Positions 31,278 to 41,964 of a stretch of 64,000 nt of DNA are shown one piece after another. The notes beneath the pieces are model-generated. The model worked only from the letters and a program-made list of their open reading frames with translations. It ran no database searches and was not told the DNA's origin. A program made the translations under genes and the position numbers. Location: NCBI GenBank assembly GCA_033032865.1, contig JAWHQI010000065.1:1364001-1428000 (forward strand). Reading direction: 5' to 3'. This stretch comes from Dactylorhiza incarnata (lineage: Eukaryota; Streptophyta; Magnoliopsida; Asparagales; Orchidaceae). Within the stretch, counting starts at the first letter, position 1, and every line of letters starts with the position of its first letter.

Positions 31278-32841
31278 TGATGCGCAAATCTTAGCACACC
31301 GCTATAGGCGGTAGTAAGACTGCGGCACGAAACGGTTGTGTACCGATCGTTCAAGTAATATAAAATGGGAATGAATCCCCAAGTATCGATCTCAAAGGAA
31401 CACAATAAGGTGGAGTTTACTATTGAGGCAGGACTTGAGATTGAAGTCCTTTAAGTCGGATGGATGCGGAAACGGGGGTTTTGGATTGTGGAAAATAAAG
31501 AAAAACAACTACAAATACTCCTATGCAATGCCGCTATGCAATGCTTCGCGAGGCGGGATGGAGACTAGGTAGGCCTTGAGCGCGCTACTTCGTAAGGGCG
31601 GATGGACGAGTAGGCAAACGGAATGAGGGTTGCAAGCACCTCTTCGACAAGCACGCCACTAGCAATTGCTAGTGCGGCAAACGAACGCGACGGTGGGATG
31701 GATGATGGAATGGGGCGCTCCTCAAATCACATAAACCACAAAAGCATTTCACATAGACATGAAATATAGAAATACAGACTAGTTTATTTGCCACTTCATC
31801 ATAATATTTAGATCTAGCTACATACACATCAATAAGAGAAGAACAAGGCAAGAAATCGACCGAATCTGAAGGCTCGTCGAGGAGTCACGGTTGGAATCGC
31901 TAGGTTGTCAATCTGCGTCCTACGTCCGGGGTAGAGAGAGCTGTCACGACTCTCCAATGAACCCGTCTTCTTCGTCTCACGATCCGGTAAAGGTTGCAAA
32001 CTTCCCTTTGCTTGATGGCAATGGCTGCTAAATCTTCCTTTGAAGCTATAGGATGAAGGAGGAGGCCGAGATGATCTCCGGCTCAAGATTGGCGTGAAGA
32101 ACAAGCCCGGAGCACCTCCTGAAGGTGGGCGGCGATGGACGGCGAAAAGAGCGCGGAACTGGAGCTCTGGGAGCGGGAAAAACGATCTATCCGAATAGGG
32201 CAAGACCTGCGGCTTAAATAGAAATTCTGTCAGAAAATGGTCACGCACGGTCGAACGCACGACCGTGCGCAGACCGTGCGTTATTAAATGATAAAACTTG
32301 ACTTGGGGAAGACGCTGCGCCGCCCGTGCGAATTTCTCACGCACGATCAACACCGCCCGTGCGTACAAACGCACGGGCAAAATCCGACGCTCTGAAATCA
32401 AGAATACACAGGTCGACCGTGCATTTTACTCACGCACGGGCAAACCGCCCGTGCGTGAAAACGCACGAGTAGACTCCGACGCTCCATTTTCTGCCCAGAC
32501 ACAAACGCACGACCGCAACCGACCGTGCGTCAAGGAAACGCACGACCGTGCGATATGCACAAACATTACTTCTGGGGAAAACGGGACGATCCGGTCACCT
32601 GCATACAAGATACAATGGTTGGGAATACACGTCCAACATCAGAAAAACATAGAAGAAGGGAAGGGGAGCACCATGTGCTTACCCCCAACAACAAGGAGCG
32701 CAATTGCACACCGGAATGGGCTTAAAAGTGCACCTAGCATGGAATAGTACATATGAATGAAAACGTGCCTAAAATGTGGTGCAAAGACTAGAATACCAGC
32801 CCAAATGAGTCCAAAAATGTATATATAAATGGGACTCATCA
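31278..32841 (-). repeat. Left LTR (3' LTR) of the Athila-type element
   Basis: This is 1564 bp. It is near-identical to 36047-37626 except for scattered substitutions and a 16-bp difference near 31918 (the right copy has an extra AAGCTCGGTCCTC stretch). It contains the CGCACG palindrome cluster at 32236-32560. Confidence 0.93.
32236..32560. repeat. Palindrome cluster (CGCACGACCGTGCG and CGCACGGGC/GCCCGTGCG) in the left Athila-type LTR
   Basis: More than ten copies of CGCACG with partner CGTGCG occur. The best is CACGCACGGGC-AAACC-GCCCGTGCGTG (32431-32457, 11-bp arms). The right LTR holds the same cluster at 37024-37345. Confidence 0.92.
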
Positions 32842-32858
32842 CACCCCCAGACTTACCT
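32842..32858 (-). other. Polypurine tract of the Athila-type element
   Basis: The minus strand reads GTAAGTCTGGGGGTG immediately before the LTR. Copies of the same motif (AAGTCTGGGGGTG, TAAGTCTGGGGGAG) recur internally near 33358-33372 and 34262-34276. Confidence 0.75.
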
Positions 32859-34578
32859 GTTTGCGCGTCCCGAGCAAACAAATCTGGCGGAGTAGGAAAA
32901 GCATAGCTAGCCAAAAAATTGCAAACATGGAATAGAATGCGAAGTTGCATACTTGTGTGCATAGAAGTTCATTAGAAGAAGTTTCTACATATGCTAGCTA
33001 ATTTATAAAAGTGTAAATGCGTAAAAAGAAATTTATTTTTACTCAAAAATGGAATGTTGGTGAATCTCGTGGTCACGCGTAGTACGAAAGTAAGCAAGTC
33101 GCGAAGGTGAATGTTACCCAAGACCGGAACTCAGAATTATCTCCGTTGAAATCCATCAACGTCGAGAACCATAAGCTCGCCCGGTCACACTCTCTCCACG
33201 GCGCTAGTGAACTCACAAGATGAATCAATAGGACTTTGGGTTTACACGAGGCTTAAGTTACGGTTTGTAATGCAAAGATAAACGTGAAGGCTAATCGCAA
33301 CCCAAATGAGCTCATAAAAGTGCTAAATCAAAATCGCCACAATAATACACGTGTAACACACCCCCAGACTTGACTTTGAAACCGGGTGTGCACACAACCT
33401 ACAATAATCAATACCAAATAGATGTTTCAATTACAACGCTGGGGATACATTTTTTTCTTTGCTTTTCTTTTTCTTTTCTTTTCATCCCCATATCTATTAG
33501 CACAATTTCAGCACATAGACATTTTTTAAAACTTCCACATCAACACTGAAGTGTCGCATCACCGCACCGCATTGGAAAATTACAATTCATAAATGCTTTT
33601 AGCTTAATTTTTGGTTGCGATAATAGGATTAGCTTTTAGGCCTTGGTGAAGTATGGTGGAGCTGAACCAAAAGATCGGGTAGGCACAAAATAGGCTAGCA
33701 ACGGTTAGCGTATAGGAATGGTAGAACAAAGCTCAAGCTTGCCAAATAGATGGCCTATGTCACGCTCAACTTGCAAGTCATTCACACCCATGCTTCGAGA
33801 GTCCCTTGGGGCGAGTTTTTAGCCCCCGAGAAAGGTAATCCTTCCTCCCGACTCGAGCAACACGAACCTCGTGCTCGCCTACACACAATACCACGCTACC
33901 ACTAGATTCAACCACATTCACCGTTTTGAGTAAAATAAATTAAAATCTACACAAATCTACTAATTATAAATTAGAAGCATAAATAAAAACTAATTCTACT
34001 CAAATCCCTATGCAAGACACGAGTACTCAACTAGAGCACTATAAGAGTCAACATGCCACTCCATCTTGCAATTTTTAGGCTAATACAGCAATTTCTACAT
34101 CACAACCAAGAATTGAATATACAGGAGCATACAAACAAGCGAGTGCGCGCTAAAGTGGGTGTAGTGGTGTGCAAAGAAAATGAACAATACTAAATAAATG
34201 AAATAGAAATACTTCTAGCATGCAATGTTATAGTGCACGTGAGTGGGCATACAGAACTACTCTCCCCCAGACTTAAACTAGACAATACACACAATATATC
34301 TATGAAAGTCAGAAAAGAGCTAGGGGAAGAGAGTACCCAATGCTCAGAAATGAGCATACCAGAAGATTGGCGTGGAAACCAAGAAAAAGCTGCAGCATCC
34401 GCCATACAGAAGAATACCTGCAGGGGTGAGCTCCGCAAAAACAAAAGACAATATACAAACATAAAAATGAAATACAGCTAACTAAACTAAACAAGGTGAA
34501 ATAAGAATTGCAGGAAAAGTAAGATAACTACTGGGGTTATTGTCCTCCCAGCACGACTTATTCAAATTTAAAGCAGTT
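32859..34578. other. Non-coding 3' internal region of the Athila-type element
   Basis: This is AT-rich sequence with no recognisable protein. It holds extra PPT-like motifs near 33360 and 34265 and a T-rich/C-rich stretch at 33450-33490. Short ORFs near 34190-34500 show no family features. Confidence 0.6.
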
Positions 34579-35832
34579 CTAGCTAATGGGTCTATGAAAA
34601 GAAAAGTGCACAGGTAACTGTTCTAATATGCGTGTCGGTAGCGGGTACCGATACGGCGACAGAACAGTCACGCCTCTACCCGAATAAAAATAATACCTGC
34701 TCATCACAGGTAGAGGGAATAAAAAGTAAAAGGAGGAGGAAGGCTGGTCCTCACTCGTCTCACCACAAAATAAATCCTTGCCCAGCAAGGTATCGTCTTC
34801 TTCAGGACTAGTGCAGGAGGAAAAGGCAATGAGTGGAGCTTCCACCATGGAGGGGGGGTCAACCTCCTCACATAAGGGATTGCTCTCCTCATTGGCATGA
34901 GCAAGATGCTCCAAGTCCACCTGTAGTCCCTGTGAAGAATCAACCAGCACAGGCTCAGACACTGAAGACGGGAGGTCAGGAAATAAAAGAGAAGAAAAAC
35001 TTAAATAATCATCAAGCGGGGGAGTGGTCCCGGTCTCACTCCCATCAGGTTGGGGAAGTAGAGTAATGTTTGCATTGTCATCAATGCTACAAGGTTCAGC
35101 GAGATCAACAGTGGCCATGCCCAAGATTTGGACTTCCTCCACCGGTGCTGAGGAAAGCTCCTCTTTACCTAGAAGGTTGTCCTCCTCCATAGGAACAAGC
35201 ACAACACATAGATCGCTAGCCTCATCCTGCGACACATCCTCAACAATGTCGTCTGAGACAAGTATAGTAGTATGCACAACAGGGGGAGGAATAGTGCTTG
35301 GATAAATGTCAAGCACCGATTCCTCACAAAGAATCAAATTCATGCATGGTGATATATGGACAGGGGAGATGGGCTCAGTCATGTCAGAGCCTAGATCATC
35401 CACACATCTGGTGACTGTGTCCACATCATACCCTTCAAAGCTTGAAGGTGAAATGGGCACATAACCAGATGTTGAAGGTGTGCTGCCAGAAGTAGGAGTC
35501 TGGACGATCCGGATATCCGGCTCATCATCCTCGTCCAATTGGCGAAGATAAGCAGCACAATCCTTCAAGGCATGATTCGTGCTCTGACAAAACAAGCACT
35601 GCCTTACGGGCTTCTTTGGCACAGCAGTTGCTGAAGCCGAAAAGAAGTGTGACGGTAAAGGCTCGGCAGAATAGCCATAGGACTTACGCGCACCATATGG
35701 AGTACCCGACAAAGTCGGTGCTCTATATGTTGGGCTGGGAGTGCTAGGGCTACTATCTCCCTTTGGACATCTATCACTAGCATGAGAGATATCTCCACAA
35801 AAACGGCAACGAATATTGAATGAAGACCACAT
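34579..35832 (-). CDS. Two-zinc-knuckle acidic protein of the Athila-type element (417 aa)
   Basis: This is the only substantial protein of the element. Residues about 9-22 form one CCHC knuckle (CRFCGDISHASDRC, CX2CX4HX4C). Residues about 79-92 form a second (CLFCQSTNHALKDC). Between them is a Ser/Pro/Tyr-rich linker. From about residue 100 the protein is acidic and Ser/Pro-rich (DEDDEPDIR, MEEDNLLGKEE), probably disordered. The C-terminus is aromatic (SRYYFYSGRGV). No capsid, protease or pol motif is visible. The ATG at 35832 gives the longest frame and lies 190 bases from the PBS. Knuckles suggest RNA binding, for instance packaging, but this is inference. The open frame in a young element suggests recent use. 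Confidence 0.7.
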   Translation of the reverse strand: MWSSFNIRCRFCGDISHASDRCPKGDSSPSTPSPTYRAPTLSGTPYGARKSYGYSAEPLPSHFFSASATAVPKKPVRQCLFCQSTNHALKDCAAYLRQLDEDDEPDIRIVQTPTSGSTPSTSGYVPISPSSFEGYDVDTVTRCVDDLGSDMTEPISPVHISPCMNLILCEESVLDIYPSTIPPPVVHTTILVSDDIVEDVSQDEASDLCVVLVPMEEDNLLGKEELSSAPVEEVQILGMATVDLAEPCSIDDNANITLLPQPDGSETGTTPPLDDYLSFSSLLFPDLPSSVSEPVLVDSSQGLQVDLEHLAHANEESNPLCEEVDPPSMVEAPLIAFSSCTSPEEDDTLLGKDLFCGETSEDQPSSSFYFLFPLPVMSRYYFYSGRGVTVLSPYRYPLPTRILEQLPVHFSFHRPIS

Positions 35833-36021
35833 AGTGTGAAGATAAAATGATTCAAAATAAAGACACGATTGTGCACAACACTACACCTAACAGTAAATTA
35901 CTAAGCAACCCAATAAAAACAGGAAAATAGAATAGGAAGAAATAAAGCAAAAGAATGCAATACACAAATGGAAGGGCTCAAATCTCAGATTCTCCCTCTC
36001 CAGAAAACTCACACGACTGTG
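35833..36021 (-). other. Leader between PBS and the zinc-knuckle ORF
   Basis: No ORF is seen. On the minus strand this is the 5' untranslated leader of the Athila-type element, about 190 bases. Confidence 0.55.
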
Positions 36022-36040
36022 TTCCCCGGCAACGGCGCCA
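36022..36040 (-). other. Primer-binding site of the Athila-type element
   Basis: The reverse complement reads TGGCGCCGTTGCCGGGGAA, six bases from the LTR end at 36047. This exact PBS is common in Athila-group elements. Confidence 0.9.
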
Positions 36041-36046
36041 AAAACT

Positions 36047-37626
36047 TGATGCACAAATCTTAGCACACCGCTATAGGCAGTAGTAAGACTGCGGCACAAA
36101 ACGGCAGTGTACCGATCGTTCAAGTAATATAAAATGAGAATGAATCCCCAAGTATCGATCTCAAAGGAACACAGTAAGGTGGAGTTTACTATTGAGGCAT
36201 GACTTGAGATTGAAGTCCTTTAAGTCGGATGGATGCGGAAACGGGGGTTTTGGATTGTGGAAAATAAAGAAAAACAACTACAACTACTCCTATGCAATGC
36301 TGCTATGCAATGCTTCACGAGGCGGGATGGAGACTAGGTAGGCCTTGAGCGCGCTACTTCGTAAGGGCGGATGGACGAGTAGGCAAACAGAATGAGGGTC
36401 GCAAGCACCTCTTCGACAAGCATGCCACTAGCAATTGCTAGTGCGGCAAACGAACGCGACGGTGGGATGGAGGATGGAATGGGGCTCTCCTCAAATCACA
36501 TAAACCACAAAAGCATTTCACATAGACATGAAATATAGAAATACAGACAAGTTTATGTGTCACTTCATCATAATATTTAGATCTAACTACATACACATCA
36601 ATAAGAGAAGAACAATGCAAGAAATCGACCGAATCTGAAGGCTCGTCGAGGAGCACGGTTGGAATCGCTAGGTTGTCAATCTGCGTCCAAGCTCGGTCCT
36701 CAACTACGTCCGGGGTAGAGAGAGCTGTCACGACTCTCCAATGAACCCGTCTTCTTTGTCTCACGATCTGGTAAAGGTTGCAAACTTCCCCTTGCTTGAT
36801 GGCAATGGCGGGTAAATCTTCCTTTGAAGCTATAGGATGAAGGAAGAGGCCGAGATGATCTCCGGGCTCAAGATTGGCGTGAAGAACAAGCCCGGAGCAC
36901 CTCCTGAAGGTGGGCAGCGATGGACGGCGAAAAGGGCGCGGAATTGGAGCTCTGGGAGCGGGAAAAACGATCTATCCGAATAGGGCAAGACCTACGGCTT
37001 AAATAGAAATTCTGTCAGAAAATGGTCGCGCACGGTCGAACGCACGATCGTGCGCAGACCGTGCGTTATTAAATGATAAAACTTGACTTGGGGAAGACGC
37101 TGCGCCGCCCGTGCGAATTGCTCACGCACGATCAACACCGCCCGTGCGTACAAACACATGGGCAAAATCCGACGCTCTGAAATCAAGAATACACAGGTCG
37201 ACCATGAATTTTACTCACGCACGGGCAAACCGCCCGTGCGTGAAAACGCACGAGTAGACTCCGATGCTCCGTTTTCTGCCCAGACACAAACGCACGACCG
37301 CAACCGACCGTGCGTCAAGGAAACGCACGACCGTGCGATATGCACAAACATTACTTCTGGGGAAAACGGGACGATCTGGTCACCTGCATACAAGATACAA
37401 TGGCTGGGAATACACGTCCAGCATCAGAAAAACATAGAAGAAGGGAAGGGGAGCACCATGTGCTTACCCCCAACAACAAGGAGCGCAATTGCACACCGGA
37501 ATGGGCATAAAAATGCACCTAGCATGGAATAGTGCATATGAATGAAAACGTGCCTAAAATGTGGTGCAAAGACTAGAATACCAGCCCAAATGAGTCCAAA
37601 AATGTATATATAAATGGGACTCATCA
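36047..37626 (-). repeat. Right LTR (5' LTR) of the Athila-type element
   Basis: This is 1580 bp, TGATGCACAAATC to ATGGGACTCATCA in plus reading. It is nearly identical to 31278-32841. The palindrome cluster lies at 37024-37345. No strong TATA box is seen; TATTTAAG (reverse complement near 36996-37003) is the nearest candidate. Confidence 0.93.
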
Positions 37627-37631
37627 GGAAC

Positions 37632-38088
37632 CGCTCCTGGAGTGCCATCCTATCAGCGTCAGAGATGAAATGCTCTAAGAAGGCCTCTGAGAACTCCCCT
37701 AGAGGATTGTGCTGGGCGGTCGCCCTCTAAATATGGAGCGGTTGGCTGCCCTCCACCAATCTCGGGCATAGCCCTCTAGCGAGGTCACTACTAAAGACAC
37801 TACGGCCACTGCGGGGCACATCATCCCAACCAAGAGCTCCTCTACTCTCTCCACCCACTCTTCTGCCTGTATGGCAGACTCGGTGCCTCGGAAGGTAGGG
37901 GGACTTAGCCCCCGGAACGTCGTCAGAAGGTCGGTAGGCACGGTGGTCTGCTGGGGTGGCCGTAGGATGGCTGTCTGGAAGGTGGCTAGCAGGGCTGTTA
38001 GTGTCCGTCCTAGATCCGTATCAACAAAAGGGACTACTACTGGGGCGGCCGAGGCTGGTGGTGGAGTGGTGGGATGGTACTGATCCAT
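37632..38088 (-). pseudogene. Chromovirus gag, N-terminal part
   Basis: The start is ATG at 38088 (MDQYHPTTPPP), followed by a Pro/Ala/Thr-rich N-terminus. The capsid domain begins with FRGLSPPTFRGTESAIQAEEWV and continues with YARDWWRAA. A frameshift/stop near 37700-37730 interrupts it. In the next frame, FSEAFLEHFISDADRMALQERF runs to the insertion point, with the C-terminal half at 31272. It matches the plant retrotransposon gag family. The leader between 38089 and the PBS contains nothing else. Confidence 0.88.
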
Positions 38089-38341
38089 AGAGGAGGATCT
38101 TCCGTTACTGGACTTCGGTATCTGGAGAAGTAACAGACGAACATCAGTATTCGCAAAAATAAGGGAATTTTGCAGAACTGACTGAAAGGAAGCAGAAAGA
38201 ACGTGTGGGTGTACTATTGTGCAATCTAGGATCCTTAAACCTTAAACCTAAGGGTCCACTAGGCTTCCGCTGCGTGGTTCATCCTGAACCAAGTAACGGA
38301 AACTGGGAAGGGAGGATCTAAAGACTGCCCCATGTGGTCGG

Positions 38342-38361
38342 ATCGTGGTAGCTCTGATCCA
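38342..38361 (-). other. Primer-binding site of the chromovirus
   Basis: The reverse complement reads TGGATCAGAGCTACCACGAT, two bases from the LTR. It resembles the initiator-Met PBS TGGTATCAGAGC with one base missing. Confidence 0.7.
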
Positions 38362-38363
38362 TT

Positions 38364-40251
38364 TGTAAGACCCCCCTCCCAAAACTGAACCCAGTTCAGG
38401 GAGGGGAGATCTTACTACCCAAGGAAGACCACTAGCGCATCCTGGGTGGCAACGACCAACCCTCTCCAGCACTGAGTGGTCTCCTTGTCAGGCACAAGAA
38501 TCACAACAGCACATCAGATACACATAGCGGAAGCAATAGAACAGGGAAAACTAAGCAAACAGCTGATATATACATAAAGCGGAAAAAGGCCGAAGCCTAT
38601 TGTTTAGTACATCTGCCTCGGGGCTACACATGACTATAACAAAGTGCTCTTAAACTAGTCCTACACTCTAGGACTCACGTCGCGGAAGACAGGGGGCGAG
38701 GCCGGAGTATCTGATCGGGCCATCTCTAAGGCCGGTAACTCATCCTGCGACGCAGGGGCTTCACGCTGTCCCATCTCCTGTGATTGGTTATAAAAATAAC
38801 CGTTAGTCACAGAGCTAAGTAGAAAACACGTCCCCTCCCCGGATCCGTATCCTGGGGGCGGGCTAAAAGGACAGGAGTAAATAGCCGAAGCAAGGTAGAG
38901 GGTTAGCAGCAGGTAAAACATATATATGTATATATATCTATAATGCCTACCAGCCATTATTTCCACGAGGTGACATGGTTGTGCGATACGAAACGACAAA
39001 CAACACTAACACGCGCATACCCGCAACCAGGTATTCAAACCTCTACACACAAAACTCTGTGTCGACACAGCTTGGACCGCTTTGCTTCAAGCGGGGCTGC
39101 GAACCCCGCGGGCCTCACCGATGTGGCTGTCGGTGACAGTGGCCAGTCCTGCCACTTCTGAATGTAGTCGTACCGTATCACTCAGGCCCTCTCGTACAAC
39201 TTGGTGTATGAACTGGATGTGAGCGACATCTGCCGATTTCGAGATTTAGGCCGACCAGCGAAGGCAAAAACTACGGCTTCGGAGTGGTGATAACCCGCCG
39301 TGCACATCTCCCTATCGCCATGAGTCGTCAACCCACCCGCACCGGTACAAACGGTATGCGGGCGTGACCAACCCGCCACTTCCAAACAATCTTCAAAAGC
39401 TTAAACACAGAGCAAGCGCTTTAATACTTGATGCGGCATTCTTATTCGACCGATCACTCGACTCTTGACCGGGAGGCTCGGCGGTAGGAGGGCTCCTTAT
39501 TTGGGGCTAACTTAGGAGGAGGGACTCAACTCCGGGTTTTCCCCAACTAAGGTCTCACAGAAAGGAGGAGAAGCACCGCTTGCCAGCGTCGGACTGCGGT
39601 TAGCACTAAAATATAATTAAAGTGCAACATAAGCAGAAAGAAAGGCCGAAAGCAGGGGCCGAAATATCAGGACAAGTACAAGACTGGAGAATTGAAAGTA
39701 CAGAAAACAGTAAATAAAGGACCAGTGCGAGACTGGATTACTGGAAATGAACGAACAAAAATATAAGTAAGGGGACCAGTGTGTGTCTGGATTTAAAGAA
39801 CAAATGCCGAAACTAAAAGCAGGGGGACCAGTGCGAGACTGGATTTAAAGAATAAATACTGAAAGTAAAAGCAGGGGGGCCAGTGCGAGACTGGATTTAA
39901 AGAATAAATGCTGAAAGTAAAAGCAGGGGGGCCAGTGCGAGACTGGATTTAAAGAATTAATGCAGAAAGTAAAAGTAGGGGGACCAGTGCGAGACTGGAT
40001 TTAAGGAATAAATACAGAAAGTAAAAGCAGGACAGTACGAGACTGGAGAGCGTAATAAATAAAGGGTTAGTAGTCCAATCACTCCATAACAGGAGGCTTC
40101 AAAGTCGACTCCGTTCTTAGGAGGAAGTTCCGTTCGATCCCCGTTCATAGGGGCCTTTTCTCTGTTCATAGGAGTTTACTTAGATTTTCATGAGATTACT
40201 TATATTTTGTGGAATTCCTTATTTCCGTGTGTCTCGGATTCATATTTTAAA
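38364..40251 (-). repeat. Right LTR of the chromovirus, first part
   Basis: It begins TGTAAGACCCCCCTCCC and aligns with 22572-24665. It is cut at TTAAA (40247-40251) by the Tat element and resumes at 55301. The 53-bp array here (39770-40045) has about five units against about nine in the left LTR. Confidence 0.93.
39770..40045. repeat. 53-bp tandem array in the right chromovirus LTR, about 5 copies
   Basis: The unit is the same as at 23978-24460 (GGACCAGTGCGAGACTGGATTTAAAG). The internal three-unit duplication of the left LTR is absent here. Confidence 0.9.
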
Positions 40252-41765
40252 TGTTGAAACCGATTTCTCGGTCTCTTGTGAAGCTCTGCCCCTCAACAAG
40301 TTGAGGGGCAGCTAGCCCTTACTAGTCCCTCGAAAGGAGCAGACAGGGGACTCGGAAACAGACTAAGACCTTAGTCGCAGCGAGGAGGTCCCACCACAAA
40401 CCCGGAAGATCGTTGAGCGCTTCCCCTCCCAAGCCAAAGCTGAGACTTGGACACCTTGGAGAGCTAGAGAGCTAAACCAAAGTAACGGAGGTAAGAAGAA
40501 GCTCAGAGAACTCTGATTGGAATCCTCTCCCAAGGTGCCATTTAAGGTCTATATATAGTTTTTTGTTCATGGTCTGTCAATAGCGGAATTCCGCCTTTTG
40601 GTTTTACTAAACGCACCCCAATTTGGCCTGCTAACAGCCAAACTCCGCTGTTTGGAGGGGCTACCTGCAGACCACCAGGGGCAGAGGAGTAATTCCACCT
40701 CTTTAGCCTATGGATAAGTGGCCTATGAGAACACCATTCGCGAGAGCTCCCGCGAGTCTCCTCGCGAGGATGGCTCGCAAAAACCCCTTATAGGCGAGGA
40801 CTCTGTGAAGGCCCCGCTAGCGCCCTTTCTGGTGACGACCACCGAGGCCAGATCTCGCACGCCTTCCTGCGAGCTCCCCTCGGCCTTGTGTAAATCTGTT
40901 GAACCAGCTGGATGGCTGAGTTAGCTGAGCTGAGAAGCCAGTTCGTCGAACTAAGACGTGACATGAGTTCGTCGAACGGAGGAGCCCATTCGTCGAACGG
41001 AGAATTGATTTCGTCGAACGCCGTTTGAAGCTCGTCGAACACGAAGATTTGGAAGAAATCCGGCTTGTCCGCCTTCTCGCGGGCAGTCAGCGAGTACTTG
41101 GCTCGCCCGCCTTCTTGCGAGGTGAGCTTGAGGCTGGGCTCGCAGGGACATGACTCGCGCGCCTTCCTGCGAGTGATCCTTGAAGCTCTGGCTCGCCTTC
41201 TTTGTTACCTCCTCCATCTGTTGGATCTGAAACCCCACTTAGGCGAGCGGCCTGTGAAGACCCCGCTCAAACTTCTACCGGCGATATCCACCGAGGTCGG
41301 GTCTCGCGCTTCCTCCTGCGAGCTCTCCCGCCAAGACAGGGCCGGGAGCCGCTGAGAAGGTGCCCGGGCCCGCTGAGACATTTGCTTGTCTCAGCGGGTC
41401 CGCCGGGACGGGATTGAAATATCTGCTGAGACGGTCGGCCCTCCCAGCCCAGCCGTTGAGATAATTCCGCCGAGGCTGAAGCGTGTAACTCGTCAAACTA
41501 AGACACAAGTTCGTCGAACCGAGAAAGGATGTTTGTCGAACGGATTTCGTCGAGCGCAGAACAGAGTTCGTCGAACACTGAGACTCGGAAAGAGGCCGGC
41601 TCGCCTGTGAGGCCACGGGTGCGGCTCGCGAGGACCTGACTCGCCTACTTCCCGTGATTACCCATCGAGAGTCCTCTCTCTCGCCTCCTGCGGGAGGGCT
41701 TTTGCCCATGGCTCGCTGTTCTCCCCAGTCTCTGTTTACCTTAAGGCGAATATCGGGGTTGTACA
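40252..41765 (-). repeat. Left LTR (3' LTR) of the Tat element
   Basis: The LTR is 1514 bp. A TATA-like CTATATATAG lies at 40549-40558 on the minus strand (the right LTR has the stronger CTATAAATAG, reverse complement of 54079-54088). Palindromic motifs include GTTCGTCGAAC copies (40938-41040 and 41507-41575) and CCCGCTGAGACA...TGTCTCAGCGGG (41369-41398). Its R/U5 part is alignable with the LTR of the element at 8491-14505. Confidence 0.93.
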
Positions 41766-41805
41766 CAATCCCCGCTCTTCGCGAGGCTACCTAGGCTCGC
41801 GAAGA
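41766..41805 (-). other. Polypurine tract and hairpin next to the Tat left LTR
   Basis: The minus strand reads CGAAGAGCGGGGATTG up to the LTR start TGTACAACCCC. Bases 41776-41785 (TCTTCGCGAG) pair perfectly with 41796-41805 around a 10-nt loop. The element at 8491-14505 has a hairpin at the same place with altered but still pairing arms. Confidence 0.75.
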
Positions 41806-41880
41806 ATTGTCCAACCATTTGTATTCGCCGACCCCTTGATGACCTGACAGGAATCGTTTGGTGGGGCCCAGCCTCTCTGC

Positions 41881-41888
41881 TATAAATA
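41881..41888 (+). promoter_or_regulatory. TATA box of antisense gene A in the Tat element
   Basis: TATAAATA on the plus strand lies 77 bases before the ATG at 41965 and about 115 bases from the LTR edge. A CT-rich stretch (CTGCTTTCTCTTTC) follows, as in plant leaders. Confidence 0.6.
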
Positions 41889-41964
41889 TTGTCGATCGTG
41901 GTTGATGGGTGTCCTGCTTTCTCTTTCATAGGTACTTGCCGCTCTGTATTGTAGCTGTTCGAGG

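Larger units (their letters stand above)
31278..37626 (-). mobile_element. Athila-type non-autonomous LTR retrotransposon, 6.35 kb
   Basis: Direct LTRs (31278-32841 and 36047-37626) run TGATG...CATCA. The target duplication GGAAC is at 31273-31277 and 37627-37631. The PBS next to the right LTR is TGGCGCCGTTGCCGGGGAA, the form used by Athila-group gypsy elements, and the PPT beside the left LTR fixes minus orientation. The interior is only 3.2 kb, has no protease, RT or integrase, and encodes one 417-codon zinc-knuckle protein. The LTRs are almost identical, so it is the youngest or among the youngest insertions here. Confidence 0.93.

Noticed and set aside
32298..32747. 149-codon plus-strand ORF, repeated at 37083-37532
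   Set aside because: It is within the Athila-type LTRs and rich in Arg/Thr/His from the CGCACG palindromes; copies differ without coding constraint visible.
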